A stretch of 64,000 nucleotides of DNA. It comes from Pyxicephalus adspersus (Eukaryota; Chordata; Amphibia; Anura; Pyxicephalidae). Position numbers and translations under genes: made by a program. The notes under the pieces are model-generated. The model saw nothing but the letters and a program-made list of their open reading frames with translations. It searched no databases and had not been told where the DNA came from. Of the stretch, positions 9,993-20,609 are shown one piece after another (positions within the stretch are counted from its first letter, which is position 1; every line of letters starts with the position of its first letter). The stretch covers positions 137,122,078 through 137,186,077 of the forward strand of contig NC_092861.1 of NCBI RefSeq assembly GCF_032062135.1, in the 5' to 3' direction.

Positions 9993-10700
9993 TCCTTTAC
10001 CCAATTCGCTAAAAACTGCTGGTTTGGGTACAAGAGGGCTTTATATTTTATAGACCGTTTTCTTTTCTTTTTTTTTGTTTTTGAATAGGGTTTTTTTTTT
10101 TTTAGAAATAGTTTACAAATAGTAACAACAAACAAACAAGGGGGTAAAGTTAAACAACATGTAAAACATCTACTCAATGGCATAGAGCATATAAAAAGAA
10201 GAAAAAACACAGTATAGGATCATCTGGGCATCTCACTGCTCAATAAAACTTGAGAAAGTCTCTGCTGGCTAACAAGTGCCATTAGGATTTCAGTCCATTG
10301 TAGAGTAAAGAGCCAGCCCAGGATGGCACAGTGAGACCCAATACAGGCACATAAAAATAAGACAACGTAATAAGCCATAAGACATGCCAGGGCCAGACAG
10401 ACATAGGAGGATAGGGAAAAGGGAGGGGAACAGAAGGCCAGAATTCAAGCTTAGGAAAGGGGGATATCATATCCCTCCTTGTATAGCTATTGATGGGTGT
10501 CCCAACTGGAAGGTTTCTCTTCTTGTTTTGATGACAGTGTTCACCTGTATTGCATGTGAATTTCCTGCTACAATTTTTTTTACTGACTTACCATGCATTG
10601 TTTCATGCTGCGTGTCTCTGTCTGAAGACGGCCAGCTTGGTAGAGGCAGGGTTTTGCCTCCTCACGTACCACCCAGTAGGCTAATATTAGGAAAGCAGCA
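9993..10700. other. Intronic sequence with no recognised gene
   Basis: Poly-T stretches at 10067-10103, then unassigned sequence. The open frames here are short and overlap on both strands, as expected by chance. The junction with the truncated Tc1 copy lies near 10713. Confidence 0.5.
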
Positions 10701-10712
10701 GCACAGCCAGTA

Positions 10713-11363
10713 CATGGCCCTGTCCATTGTCCCTTCGATGCAGTGAAGGTGTCCTGTCCCCTTTGCAGAAAAACACCCCCAAAGCATAATGTGTCCACCT
10801 CCATGTTTGATGGCGGGGATGGTGTTCTTGGGGTCATAGGCAGCATTCCTCCTCCTCCAAATACGGTGAGTTGAGTTGATGCCAAAGAGCTCAATTTTGG
10901 TCTCATCTGACCACAACACTTTTACCCAGTTCTCCTCTGGATCATTCAGATGTTCATTGGCAAACTGCAGACGGGCCTGTACAAGTGCTGTCTTGAGCAG
11001 GGGGACCTTGCGGGCTCTGCAAGATTTCAGGCCTTCACGGCACAGTGTGTTACCAATTGCTTTCTCGGTGACTATAGTCCCAGCTGCCCTGAGATCATTG
11101 ACAAGTTCCCCCCTTGTAGTTCTGGGCTGCTTCGTCACCGTCCTCATGATCATTGCAACTCCACGAGGGGAGATCTTGCAGGGAGCCCCAGACCGAGGGA
11201 GACTGACAGATATTTTGTGTTTCTTCCATTTGCGAATTACCGCACCAACTGTTGTCACCTTCTCACCAAGTTGCTTGGCGATAGTCTTGTAGCCCAGTCC
11301 AGCCTTGTGTAGATCTACAATCTTGTCCTTGACATCCTTGGACAGCTCTTTGGTCTTGGCCAT
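10713..11363 (-). pseudogene. Tc1-like transposase, 3'-truncated
   Basis: Read from ATG at 11363 on the minus strand: [20 protein letters not shown] begins the paired-like helix-turn-helix DNA-binding region. [12 protein letters not shown] and [11 protein letters not shown] are its recognition helices, and a second HTH lies around [10 protein letters not shown]. The first catalytic aspartate of the DDE triad is seen in [12 protein letters not shown]. About 217 codons are open with no frameshift, so the copy is fairly young. After ...GTMDRAMY similarity stops near 10713 and the frame runs into unrelated sequence. The second D, the final E and the 3' end are missing, so it cannot encode an active enzyme. 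In an SRBD1 intron, antisense to the gene. Confidence 0.85.
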
Positions 11364-11742
11364 GGTGGCTAGTTTGGAATCTGATTGATTGATTGCTTCT
11401 GTGGACAGGAGTCCTTTATACAGGTACTGTAACAAGCTTGGATTAGGAGCACTCCCTTACAGAGGGTGCTCCGAATCTCAGCCCATTACCTGCATACAGT
11501 GAGGACACCTGAGAGCCTGAAATCTTGCTGGGTAATAGGGGATCAAATACTTATTTCACTCATTACAATGCACATCAAGCTCTGACTTTTGAGCACTGGG
11601 TTTTTGAGGGTTCTTTTGTTGTTATTCTGTCTCTCACAGCTATAATAAACCTACCATTACAATTATAGACTGCTCATTACTTTGTCAGAGGGCAAATGTA
11701 CAAAGTCAGCAGGGGATCAAATACTTATTTCACTCACTGTAA
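11364..11742 (-). mobile_element. Tc1-like element 5' UTR and IR/DR terminal repeat
   Basis: Two direct repeats of AGGGGATCAAATACTTATTT lie at about 11537 and 11711, each followed by CACTCA. This is the IR/DR arrangement of Tc1-like transposons with long termini. The outer end is at about 11741, next to a TA. The partner terminus is absent because the element is cut at 10713. Confidence 0.8.
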
Positions 11743-11788
11743 TTGGAAGCATAGCAATGACTTCTTTTGCTTTTATTTGATGTTCTAG

Positions 11789-11975
11789 GTCAGAGACAGA
11801 AGAAGATTCTGCAGAAGAGGAAGAATGGAAGCCAGAAGCAAATCCTCCCCCAGCCAAAAGACAAGCAAAGAAAACCAAAGAGCCCACCAAGCAGCCTACA
11901 GCGAAAGCAAAGCCTGCAGCAAAAGCAAAGCCTGCAGCAAAAGCAAAGCCTGCAGCTGCCCCCAAACCCCGGAAG
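11789..11975 (+). CDS. SRBD1: SRBD1 coding exon 2 (acidic then lysine/alanine-rich tail)
   Basis: Acceptor TTCTAG ends at 11788 and the donor is GTGAGC at 11976; 187 nt, ending on a codon boundary. It encodes an acidic patch (SETEEDSAEEEEWKPE), then a basic proline/alanine region. Inside is an 18-bp tandem repeat of three units (11901-11954) giving AKAKPA three times, reminiscent of linker histone tails. Low complexity is expected here because the SRBD1 N-terminus is poorly conserved. Residues about 25-87. The repeat could vary in number between individuals. Confidence 0.85.
11901..11954 (+). repeat. In-frame 18-bp coding minisatellite, three units
   Basis: GCAAAAGCAAAGCCTGCA three times (first unit has GCG for GCA). 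Units 2 and 3 are identical, so this is a recent expansion that keeps the reading frame. Confidence 0.9.
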
Positions 11976-13185
11976 GTGAGCAGTTTAAACATAAGTGTAA
12001 TATGGCAGTCTTTAAATACAGCTGTGTATATGGAATGTAGCTTCAATCAGTTCCCAGTGGTGATGGACATAGCTGGGCTGGTTTATAATCTGTTATTCCA
12101 CTGACTCCATCTAATACAAGCAACCTTCACTTTTCCCACCTTTATTTTGGTATAGGAAAGTCTTGTTCACCCTGCACATAATATAGGTATGAATGGGGTA
12201 GAAAGTCGTGGGAGCCAGTTGTGTGGTTTTCAAGCAATGTAGCTTTATATTTAATTTGCAAAAAAAAAATCCACCACAACTTGTTGTACTCTTCTTTGTG
12301 TGTATTTACATTGGAAGTGCTGCTTTTAAGATGAAATTGTGCCATCTGTCTTTAAAGCAGAACTAAACCTAAATATTAAAAAAAAGAACCAGTGGGTTCT
12401 TTATTTCATTAAGGACAGCCAATGTCTCTCTTGAATTACAAGATTTACCTGCTGGTTTCTATTCTTCTTTATAATGTACACTGAGCTGTGCATGTGCTGC
12501 TCCATGTAAAATACCAGCATAGGTGGCTGCTGGGAATGAATTCCTGTGCACATGTGCATGGGCGGTTATGGCATTCTGGCCTGGCCAGTCAAGATGGTTG
12601 CAGATCCTGAACCCATACATGAACTGAGAAGAGCTGAGTTTAGTTAAAAGATTGAGAGGCGGCATATTATTTGAATCTATTACAGAAGGTACATAGTCGG
12701 TCCCCTCTTTAATAAAGAACTTTCCTGCTCACGCTGTTTTGTGAGAAATAAAGGGACTGCCATTGCTGATCCTGCAGCTATTTCCATTACTACAGATTTA
12801 TTTTAAAGTAAGTTCTTTTATGCAGCTTGACCAGTGTTTGTATCAGTAGAGTTTAGTGCTGTCCCGATGACTTTTTGGCTTGATCAGTGACTGGAGATCA
12901 GGAAATGGATAATCAGGGAAAGCAAAATGGCTTTTCATGGAAGCAATGGCAGCTTCCATGAGAAGTGTATCTAGGTGTTGCGATTTCTTATTTTCTCTGT
13001 AGGAAGTAATATATATCTGTTATATTATTACATTGGTTAATATGTTTGCACATAACATGAAGAATGATATCTGATGACAGGTTCGCTTTAATACTGTTAG
13101 TCTATTCTTGTGGTCAGATATACATATAACCGCTGGACTTGTTCTAATGTTCTCACCTTAACTTTCTTTGTATGTAACAAATTAG
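11976..13185 (+). other. SRBD1 intron, mostly unassigned
   Basis: Contains TTTAAAGCAGAACTAAACC at about 12351, resembling a family D end, and GACAGGTTCGCTTTAAT at about 13077. The interior is not recognised and has no credible gene. Confidence 0.5.
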
Positions 13186-13311
13186 ACTGCAGCCAAAAAA
13201 GTTATCAAAGCATCCATCAAAGTTAAAGAAGAGGCTGAAGAAACATCAGAAAGTAAAGACCAAGGGGCATCAGAATTTCAGGAGATGAAAGCACCCACAA
13301 TAAAACAAGAG
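13186..13311 (+). CDS. SRBD1: SRBD1 coding exon 3
   Basis: Acceptor AAATTAG ends at 13185; donor GTACAA at 13312. 126 nt, 42 codons, phase 0 at both ends. Translation starts TAAKKVIKASIKVKEEAEE and ends APTIKQE. Two Psi-K-x-E-like pieces (VKEE, IKQE) are possible SUMO sites. Lysine/glutamate-rich and disordered, matching the character of this region in vertebrate SRBD1. Support comes from the frame and splice signals rather than residue conservation. Confidence 0.7.
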
Positions 13312-13329
13312 GTACAATTTCTTTATATG

Positions 13330-13830
13330 ATCCAGCAGGAGGGAAGACCCTTTATTTTTGTATTTGTTGCTGTTTTTACTCTTTTCATAGGGAACACAGA
13401 AGATGTGGGGGGCCACACACACACTGTGGACGTCCAGGTCTTTTGGTGTTGCTGAGTTCACCATTGCTTTGTTTCTTTCTCATGATGTACCAAACCATAG
13501 ATTTTGCCACTCCTAATATTGTAGCAATTTCTCAGATGTTTTTTTTTCTGTTTTAGCAGCTTAAGGATGGCTTGTTTCACCTTTCACCAAAAACCTACAC
13601 GTACAAGCACCCCCCCTCAGATCAACTCCGGGACTTTTATCTGCTTAATTGATAATGACATAACAAAGGAATTGCCCACACCAGCCCATGAAATAGCCTT
13701 TGAGTCAATTGCCCAATTACTTTTGAGCCCCTGAAATGAAGTGAATATTTAAAAAAAAGGCTTTAGTTCCTCACATTTTTTTGCAATCTTTTTGTTCAAC
13801 CCACTGAATTAAAGCTGAAAGAGGAAAGCA
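13330..13830 (-). repeat. Tc1-like element remnant
   Basis: On the minus strand GGTACATCATGAGAAAGAAAC leads into an open piece (MVNSATPKDLDVHSVC...) that reads like the start of the GRP linker region of a Tc1 transposase in a shifted frame. GCCCAATTACTTTTGAGCCCC at about 13709 is a typical Tc1-type end. Heavily decayed, no intact domain. Confidence 0.45.
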
Positions 13831-13983
13831 GGTCGACATCTGTGATCAGGGCGGATCTACCAACTTGCTCAATACCTGTTTCCTCGTGAGCTGCCAGCCA
13901 TGGTTTTCTGCCTAATACTTTATACATAATACCCCTGAGTGGTGATCTGAACAGCTAAAACGCTTGCATGACAGCCAGAGTTT

Positions 13984-14214
13984 NNNNNNNNNNNNNNNNN
14001 NNNNNNNNNNNNNNNNNNNNNNNNNNNNNNNNNNNNNNNNNNNNNNNNNNNNNNNNNNNNNNNNNNNNNNNNNNNNNNNNNNNNNNNNNNNNNNNNNNNN
14101 NNNNNNNNNNNNNNNNNNNNNNNNNNNNNNNNNNNNNNNNNNNNNNNNNNNNNNNNNNNNNNNNNNNNNNNNNNNNNNNNNNNNNNNNNNNNNNNNNNNN
14201 NNNNNNNNNNNNNN
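13984..14214. other. Assembly gap (231 N)
   Basis: Run of undetermined bases in the SRBD1 intron between coding exons 3 and 4. The flanking exons are phase compatible, so no exon needs to be hidden here. Confidence 1.
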
Positions 14215-14305
14215 TACCTCCCTTCTTTACAGCATATTGTTTTCTGTTGGACATCAGGTTTTCTTGAAATACCCTGAATAAACATGATTTCCTTTGTCAT
14301 TGCAG

Positions 14306-14647
14306 AGAAAGTCGATATCTGTTGATCAGGCCATCAAGGAGGAAAAGCCAAAAGAAATAAAAAAAGAAAAGAAGACACCCCAAAAGTCTAAGGCAAAGCC
14401 AGTAGCCAAGGTGAAAGAGGAAAGGAAGAGTCTTGGTATTGATGAGTTCCCCTCTACCAGCATGGATATGGATTTAAAGGTGAAGAATGAGAAAATATCC
14501 GAAGAGGAGGAACCTCCAGATGACTTTACGTTTGGTCCACCTACAAAAAAACTCAAGACATCGTCTGATTCTGCAGGGAAACCGGTGAAATACAAAGTTA
14601 CCGGCTCAGGCCATGATAAAACCGACATGAACTGGGACATTGTAGAG
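14306..14647 (+). CDS. SRBD1: SRBD1 coding exon 4
   Basis: Acceptor CATTGCAG ends at 14305; donor GTAAGG at 14648. 342 nt, 114 codons, phase 0, residues about 130-243. It is the longest exon seen. It starts RKSISVDQAIKEEKP, is lysine-rich with a bipartite NLS-like KKEKKTPQKSKAK, then holds PPDDFTFGPPTKKLKT and ends DKTDMNWDIVE. DDFTFG and MNWD are conserved landmarks of vertebrate SRBD1 just before the Tex domain. A nuclear localisation is inferred from the basic clusters. Confidence 0.9.
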
Positions 14648-15713
14648 GTAAGGATTAAATATATATGTATAACACAATATGCTACAATGGGTGTAGGAAA
14701 GAAAATGCATTCTGATTCTTTTGTAAATTATTCTAAATTAAGAGTTAGAGATGGGTTCCATTGTGTTAATAAATTAGTTTTTTTTCACCTCTAACTGTGG
14801 GTGCAGGAAAACTTCACCTTCTCAGATAAACCCACTTGTCTCAAGTACTCCCCTTCCAGAACTTTGGAAGAAAACAAAAGCTAGTCTTTGGCTATAAGTG
14901 AGGTCACAATCTCAGACAACTCCCTTAATGCTGAAATAGGTTTGTGTGATTGTGGTTTTACAAAAATTCTACATAAGCATCTCCAATACGTTACATCCGC
15001 TACTTCTCAAATGAGTTGGCTTGTCTTGAAAATCTTGGCTTTGTATCCTCAAGGTTTCTAAACTCACCTTTTCTTTGGAGTACTGAACTGCTCAGACACA
15101 CAAGTAAGCCATGGAATGGGGTCTTATATATGTCAGGCGCACCAGGGAAAAAGATAACCATATTTGAGTTCAGTTTTAATCATAGAATCCAGCAGGTCAC
15201 AGTAAGTTGCAATGATGGCAAAAAGTTATGCCATTTTCTCACTATGGCTATGCATTATGAAAAACACAGTTGTTGTGTGTGGTGTATTAGGGCAGCCTAT
15301 TATTTTGAATGGCTATTCAACACATCACATTGCACAATAATGTAGTACTTGCTGCATTTAATAATATAACACCATAATGTCGGGCTGTAGTACATTGGTA
15401 AAGTGTGTTTGATGTGCCAGGGCAGCAATAAATGATAAATGCAATCCAACACAGCAATACTACTTTGCCGCATATTGCTTTACCGTATGCCTTTCTGTAT
15501 GGAAATGCGTGCATCAGCACAACATATCGATAGAAACGGCCCCTATGTTCTATATCATTCAGTTAGTGGTCTTAAGAATATTGGGTAAGGCTGACAATGA
15601 ACTATTAAATATATAGTTTCTTTGTTTTTCTGAGCCAACAGATTGGCTGGATTGGTAATTATTTCCACTATGTCTATGTTGTATGCAGTGACATATTTTC
15701 ACATTTCCTCCAG
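14648..15713 (+). other. SRBD1 intron with no recognised element
   Basis: About 1.07 kb of moderately AT-rich sequence without a repeat I can place and without a credible gene. Confidence 0.5.
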
Positions 15714-15880
15714 GTTGTATCAGAGCGCACCAATGTTGAACCCTGGGTTTGCGCTAACCTAGTTCAGCTCTTCCAGGATGAGAACACCATTCCATTTATT
15801 GCGCGTTACAGGAAAGAGCTCATCAACAATATTGATGCCGATACTGTGAGAGAAGTGCAGCAAAGTTTGGAAGAATTACG
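15714..15880 (+). CDS. SRBD1: SRBD1 coding exon 5 (Tex N-terminal domain)
   Basis: Acceptor CCTCCAG ends at 15713; donor GTAAGA at 15881. 167 nt (55 codons plus CG). It encodes [20 protein letters not shown] then [15 protein letters not shown] and [12 protein letters not shown]. The [11 protein letters not shown] signature is the hallmark of the Tex/SRBD1 N-terminal helical domain, shared from bacteria to animals. This exon alone identifies the gene. Confidence 0.97.
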
Positions 15881-15947
15881 GTAAGATTTTTTGCAATGCT
15901 ATTCAATCATATTCTAATACCAGAATATATATAACAAAGAACAGATA

Positions 15948-16283
15948 TTATTATTACACAGTATTTATATAGCGCCAACATATTGCGCAGCGCTTTACAA
16001 AGTCAATAGTCATGTCACTAGCTGTCCCTTAAAGAGGCTGACAATCTAATGTCCCTACCATAGTCATATGTCTTTTATTGCAGTCTAAGGTCAATATAAT
16101 TTTTTGGGGGGTGAGGGGTGAATTACCCTAGCTTCATGTTTTTGGGAGGAAACCAAAGTACCCGGAGGAAACCCATGCAAACACGGGGAGAACCTGCAAA
16201 CTCCATGCAGATCCTGGCCGAGATTCGAACCTGGTACCTAGTGCTGCAAGGGCCAGGGTGCTAACCACTGAGCCACTTTGCTG
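15948..16283 (-). repeat. tRNA-derived SINE (V-SINE-like), full length
   Basis: On the minus strand: AGTGGCTCAGTGGTTAGCAC (A-box-like head), then CAGGTTCGAATCTCGGCC (B box), GGGTTTCCTCCGGGTACTTT, a conserved middle, and the tail GCGCTGCGCAATATGTTGGC. About 336 bp. The B box is intact. Confidence 0.85.
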
Positions 16284-16465
16284 TAAAGGAAACGTGTCAC
16301 AATTTGTTGATTTGACCCACAGTGAAAGTAAAGCTGAACCTAATAAATACTGCCAGTTCACCAATGTTGGTGGCTCTGCTGTGTGAATGAATGATCACTA
16401 TTAGCATTACCTACTAATAGACAAATACAAACCTTCCAGAAAATAGATAGGGACAGAATTTAATG

Positions 16466-16622
16466 ATTGATCATTAATATTAATATTAGTAAACAGGATT
16501 TATATAGCTCCAACATATTACACAGCGCTGTACATTAAGTTGGGGTTTCGAATGACAGACAGATACAGACAGTGACACGGGAGGAGAGGACCCTGCCCCG
16601 AAGAGCTTACAATCTAGGAGCA
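16466..16622 (-). repeat. LINE 3' tail
   Basis: ATTGTAAGCTCTTCGGGGCA (read on minus) through GACAGACAGATACAGACAGTG to AATATGTTGGAGCTATATAA and an (ATT)n end. Same tail as 51060-51512. Confidence 0.75.
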
Positions 16623-16624
16623 TA

Positions 16625-17643
16625 GGATCATGAAAATAATATGTTTTGCACTACATTGCCGTGCAGTATTTCATTACGAGACAGGCAGTCAGCGGTTCTC
16701 CTAAACATTCTTCCAGTTCTTCATTCTGCTTTGCCTTTTTTTCATGTGGCCACAGACGTGATGCCAAATACCGTAAGTACAGAAAAAATGTTGTACTTTT
16801 TTCATTTATTTTAACCATTTCATAGCAGAATATTATTTTAAAAACATCTACTTTTAGCTTGTAGGAAACTATAGCAACAGTTTATGTAAAGGTACCCAGA
16901 GGAAATGATTGTTCATTGAATTCTGTTTAGCGACTGTTGGACATTGTTCCATCTATGAATCTCCTCTAAATATGAGAATTAATATTATTAAACAGGATTT
17001 ATATAGCGCCAACATATTACGCAGCGCTGTACATGGCCCATCCTTTTTCCACCACAGACCAATGTATCTCCCCTGCATTGGCAGCCTATACTTTGCCTTT
17101 GGGATGTGGAATACCATGAGGAAAGTACCTGAGCTTCAGTGATATTTTATTCTGGGGTTCAGAGGGTTTCTTGGGCACACAGAGGACAATTTACCTGCAA
17201 ATAAAGATAAAACAAAATAAAAAATATATAAAATAAAAAGAAAAGAAAATAAGAAAATAAAGGGCACTCTGTGAAGTACTATTAGGTATACTTCACTGTT
17301 GAAATGTTTACATGGAATGCTTTTATTAAGTAACACATTTGTCAGGTAATGCAAACACCTTATATTGCACAAATTCCTTTTACTTCCTGTGCCATTCTTA
17401 GCACACAGAACCGGCCTTCCCAATGTAATTCTGATGTAAGTCTGATTTTAGGTTTATTTATATATGACACCAACATTTGTCAGCATACAAAGTTGACCTT
17501 CTGTGCTTTGGGAAATGTATTTGCCTTAAGTTGTTTATTTAGCTCAGACATTGTTATAGGAAAAAGATGAGCGACCTTCACTTTTTTGAAAACAATTCTG
17601 ATCACGTTTAGATTTTTAATGTTTCTGTTTAATCCCTATGTAG
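16625..17643 (+). other. SRBD1 intron with one LINE tail fragment
   Basis: A 60-bp LINE tail (TTAAACAGGATTTATATAGC...CAGCGCTGTACA, minus orientation) lies at 16979-17038. The rest is unassigned; no credible gene. Confidence 0.6.
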
Positions 17644-17761
17644 ATCTGTGGCCAAAAAAGCCCATTCTCTGATAGAGAAGCTGAAGAAAGAAGGGAAGAT
17701 GAGCTCCGGTTTACACAATGAAATGCTTACGTGCAAGACCTTGGAGGAAATTGACCACGTG
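17644..17761 (+). CDS. SRBD1: SRBD1 coding exon 6 (Tex N-terminal domain)
   Basis: Acceptor TATGTAG ends at 17643; donor GTGAGT at 17762. 118 nt; the carried CG plus A gives arginine, then [20 protein letters not shown] and [12 protein letters not shown]. The frame ends on a codon boundary. This is the helical hairpin of the Tex N-terminal domain (compare the L-E-x-L-x-x-x-I-x-E-Q-G-K pattern in bacterial Tex). Confidence 0.95.
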
Positions 17762-18434
17762 GTGAGTATTTTTTGCATATACAAGGAAGTATTTCATTAT
17801 AAGAGATTGAATAGATAGTTCACCAGCTGGAGATTGGGGCACTGCCTATCACCTTTTGGGGCTCCAATGTTGAAATTGAAAGCTAATTCTACTATAAATG
17901 TTGGATATTTAACCCTTTAATGAGGCCAGTAGTCTGCTACATGTATAACCAATAACTACCATTTAGAGTAGCATTTATGGCAGTGCTACTCAACTTTAAA
18001 AGGCCGCAGAGCTCCATTTGTATCCATAGGTCACATGGAGGGCCACATAACAGGACGGGAGCAGAGCGATGATGTAATCTGGGGGAGAGCGTTGGGGGCT
18101 TAGGTGACCTGGTGCATGGTTCTTTGCACCCTGCTTACCATATCATGCAGCTGTATAGATCTTTATTAACTGAGCTGCTTTTGGGTTGGACTTTAAAATT
18201 TGATAGATGTTAGTTGAAGGGGGCAAACATTGTTCTGAAGATGGAGCAGGCATCTGCAAAGTTCCTGGGAAGTGTTCCGCCTGTGAGGATCAAATCCTTT
18301 CCATGTGCTTCCAGAATCTTCAATATTGATTACCTTAAATCCAAGTCTAATCCAAGTCAAACCTTTGGAGAAGACGGAGCCCCAGGCAGCAGAGGAAGAT
18401 ATTGCTAGAATCCAGACTCTTACTACCTTGGTAT

Positions 18435-18597
18435 TCTCCCTAGAAGTTTCTTTACGCTGTGTGGGATGAAGCTATAGACAGCTGGAGACTCCTTTTTTTG
18501 TGACCCAACGTCTCACTAACCACCCAAAAACAGGGTGCTTACTGCAAAGGGCTGGGTGGTGCACCCAGCTTAAAGGGGCTGGCGAGAACACTGAACT
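18435..18597 (+). repeat. MITE family B copy
   Basis: CCTAGAAGTTTCTTTACGC, TGTGACCCAACGTCTCAC, CCACCCAAAAACAGGGTG, GGTGGTGCACCCAGC, and the intact right end GAGAACACTG. Confidence 0.75.
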
Positions 18598-18774
18598 TTG
18601 TGGGCAGCTTAACAAGGTCCCATGGGACACCAGCTGGATTGCTCTGATTTATGATATTGAAAGGATTGTGGCATAGTGCTAGTTTATTTTCACATGGTGA
18701 ACTTCACTTTTTGTAGCTGTTGGACCTTCTATAGCTGCAAATGTATGAGTAGATAGAAATTATATACATACACA

Positions 18775-19000
18775 CATACAATCAAGAATATTGGCACCCT
18801 TTAATTTATGTCAAAGAAATGGACCACTTCTAGAAAAGTGTTGCAATTACAAATTCTTTGGTATTGCTACATTGATTTCCATTGTTGGCACTGGAAGAAC
18901 ATAAAAAGAGAAAAAAAATCATAGACATTCCACACAAAACGTCAAAAATGGCCTGGACAAAATTATCGGCACCCTTAATACTTGGTAGGACACCATATAT
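18775..19000 (+). repeat. Tc1-like element end fragment (second Tc1 family)
   Basis: CAAGAATATTGGCACCCTTT, then ATAGACATTCCACACAAAAC and TGGCCTGGACAAAATTATCG followed by GGCACCCTTAATACTTGG. This is the typical long terminal part of a vertebrate Tc1-like family different from the one at 10713. It is cut off by a (TA)n run at 18991, about 100 bp before SRBD1 coding exon 7. Confidence 0.65.
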
Positions 19001-19106
19001 ATATATATATAGTATTTTATTATTTATAGTATTCCTTGATTGTTTTATTATCATAGTATGTATGGCTATAATGTTATTGGAGAACTGATTTTTGTGTCTT
19101 GTTCAG

Positions 19107-19250
19107 TACTCGCCATTCAAAACAGGAAGCAAAGGGACAAAAGCTCAAAGAGCCAGACAACTGGGACTGGAACCTGCTGCCAAAGCTCTGATAGAAAACC
19201 CTCAACAGCTCAACCTGCACATGTATATCAAGAAGGACACTGAAGGTACA
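19107..19250 (+). CDS. SRBD1: SRBD1 coding exon 7 (Tex N-terminal domain)
   Basis: Acceptor TTGTTCAG ends at 19106. It starts YSPFKTGSKGTKAQRARQLG, then LEPAAKALIENPQQLNL and MYIKKDTEG. YxPFKxGxKxTKAxxARxxGLEPLA is a Tex signature. Two donors compete: GTAAGT at 19251 (perfect consensus, phase 0, preferred) and GTACAG at 19246 (phase 1). Neither gives the phase the next visible exon (22837) requires, so at least one exon is missing between them. Confidence 0.95.
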
Positions 19251-19576
19251 GTAAGTGGTTTGGATTTTTGTATTGGACATTGGCACAGAATTTCAGTCTG
19301 CACTGGTAATTTAATATAACGGTCTTTTGCTATTGTCACCTGTCACTACAGAAATGTCAGCCTAATATCAGGCTCCAAGGCTTCCATAGAGGCTGCTTGG
19401 TCTCTTGCCTGATCTTAGGGCTGACAATTGGCACTTTGTCTTGACTGCTGGAAGACGGTAAAACTGTCAGATATTTTATTGTATTATCAGCACTGAAAAG
19501 AAGTTAGGACAGCATCACAGCCTGATGCTTCTACTCTTACAGGGAATCGAAGAATAAACCAATAATATTGAGGTTA

Positions 19577-20138
19577 ATTAACCCCCAAAGCAGTAATCCC
19601 GAGTCACACTCGGGGTCGCCAAAAAGTTAAAGTGAAAAAAAAAACACCTTGTTCCGTTGTCGTCCCCCGGCGTCCTTCTGGTCCTCACAGGTCTTCGGGA
19701 CACGTCTTCTCCCTCTGATCTCCAGCCGGCAAATGCAGAGACGTTCTCCGGGGTTTCCCGGTGATGTCGGTGCATGCCCCGGTGTGGGCGGGAGGAGTGG
19801 CGGGAAATTTAAAAAATTTTGTATTGGATTCAATACAAAATAGCTGTATTGAGTCCAATACAAAGAAATCTTGATTTAATATATATATATAATTATATTA
19901 TATATATCATATATGCTACTGCACAGTTATATAAAATGACTATTTTTTTATTTTTTATTTTAACAGATTTTTTTGTATTTTATTTAAAGTTTATTATTAA
20001 ATTTAATAAATAGTGGACATATTTCGGTGAGTTAGACCTAAGAATTATAGGCATACAATGTAAAATAAATTTCCATGCAAAAAAATGTAACGCTTTTTGT
20101 ATGGAAATACGGACAGAGTTAGAAGGCTAGGGGGATTA
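19577..20138. mobile_element. TTAA-type non-autonomous DNA transposon
   Basis: Left end TTAACCCCCAAAGCAGTAATC and right end GAAGGCTAGGGGGATTAA (reverse complement TTAATCCCCCTAGCC). Short imperfect inverted ends both finish in TTAA. The interior is GC-rich (about 19660-19800) then very AT-rich, as in the copy at 1-472. Probably piggyBac-mobilised; this is inference. Confidence 0.6.
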
Positions 20139-20485
20139 AAGAATGGAAATTCAGATCATTACAGACTGGTGGCTGTTTTGTCTACACTTAATCTGCTTTC
20201 TTGACATTTCTGGCAAGTAAGCATCAAACTTTTAGGCAAAAAAGGGACAGCAAAAAAAAAAAATTGGCCTAAAATCAGATGAATGTCACTTGTCCTCCTT
20301 CCGTCTTCAGTGCCTTAGCCATGACAGTTTGAGACTCTGCAGCCTTGTATAGCTAAATTGTAAATTGATGAGTGTCTTGCTTGTCTTTGTTCATTGTAGG
20401 GAGTTGCTGGCTAGCTCCAAGAAAGTCAAAATTTTTTTGTGTTAATAAAATGTTTGTTAAAGTTAGTTTGTAGTTTAATTGTCGG

Positions 20486-20501
20486 TCAGTAGAGGGCAGT
20501 G
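20486..20501 (+). promoter_or_regulatory. CTCF-like motif
   Basis: TCAGTAGAGGGCAGTG is a near-consensus CTCF core. It lies in an SRBD1 intron just upstream of a family G copy. Confidence 0.5.
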
Positions 20502-20609
20502 TTTAATTAAAAACTACTGGCTGTCCTCTATTCTGGAATCCTGCCAGAAAGTGGCATTTTGTAATGTCTTGCTAGCAGTTATGAAGAAATGGTAAAGATG
20601 ATGATCTAG

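Noticed and set aside
10876..11312. Plus-strand open frames over 120 codons
   Set aside because: They are antisense shadows of the Tc1 transposase frame on the minus strand.
14294..14305. ATG just upstream of SRBD1 coding exon 4 as a translation start
   Set aside because: It lies in the intron before the acceptor at 14305; the exon is entered in phase 0 from the upstream coding exon.
20396..20440. Possible missing SRBD1 exon after TTCATTGTAG
   Set aside because: The sequence after the acceptor (GGAGTTGCTGGCTAGCTCC) does not encode the expected Tex helix and soon reaches stops.
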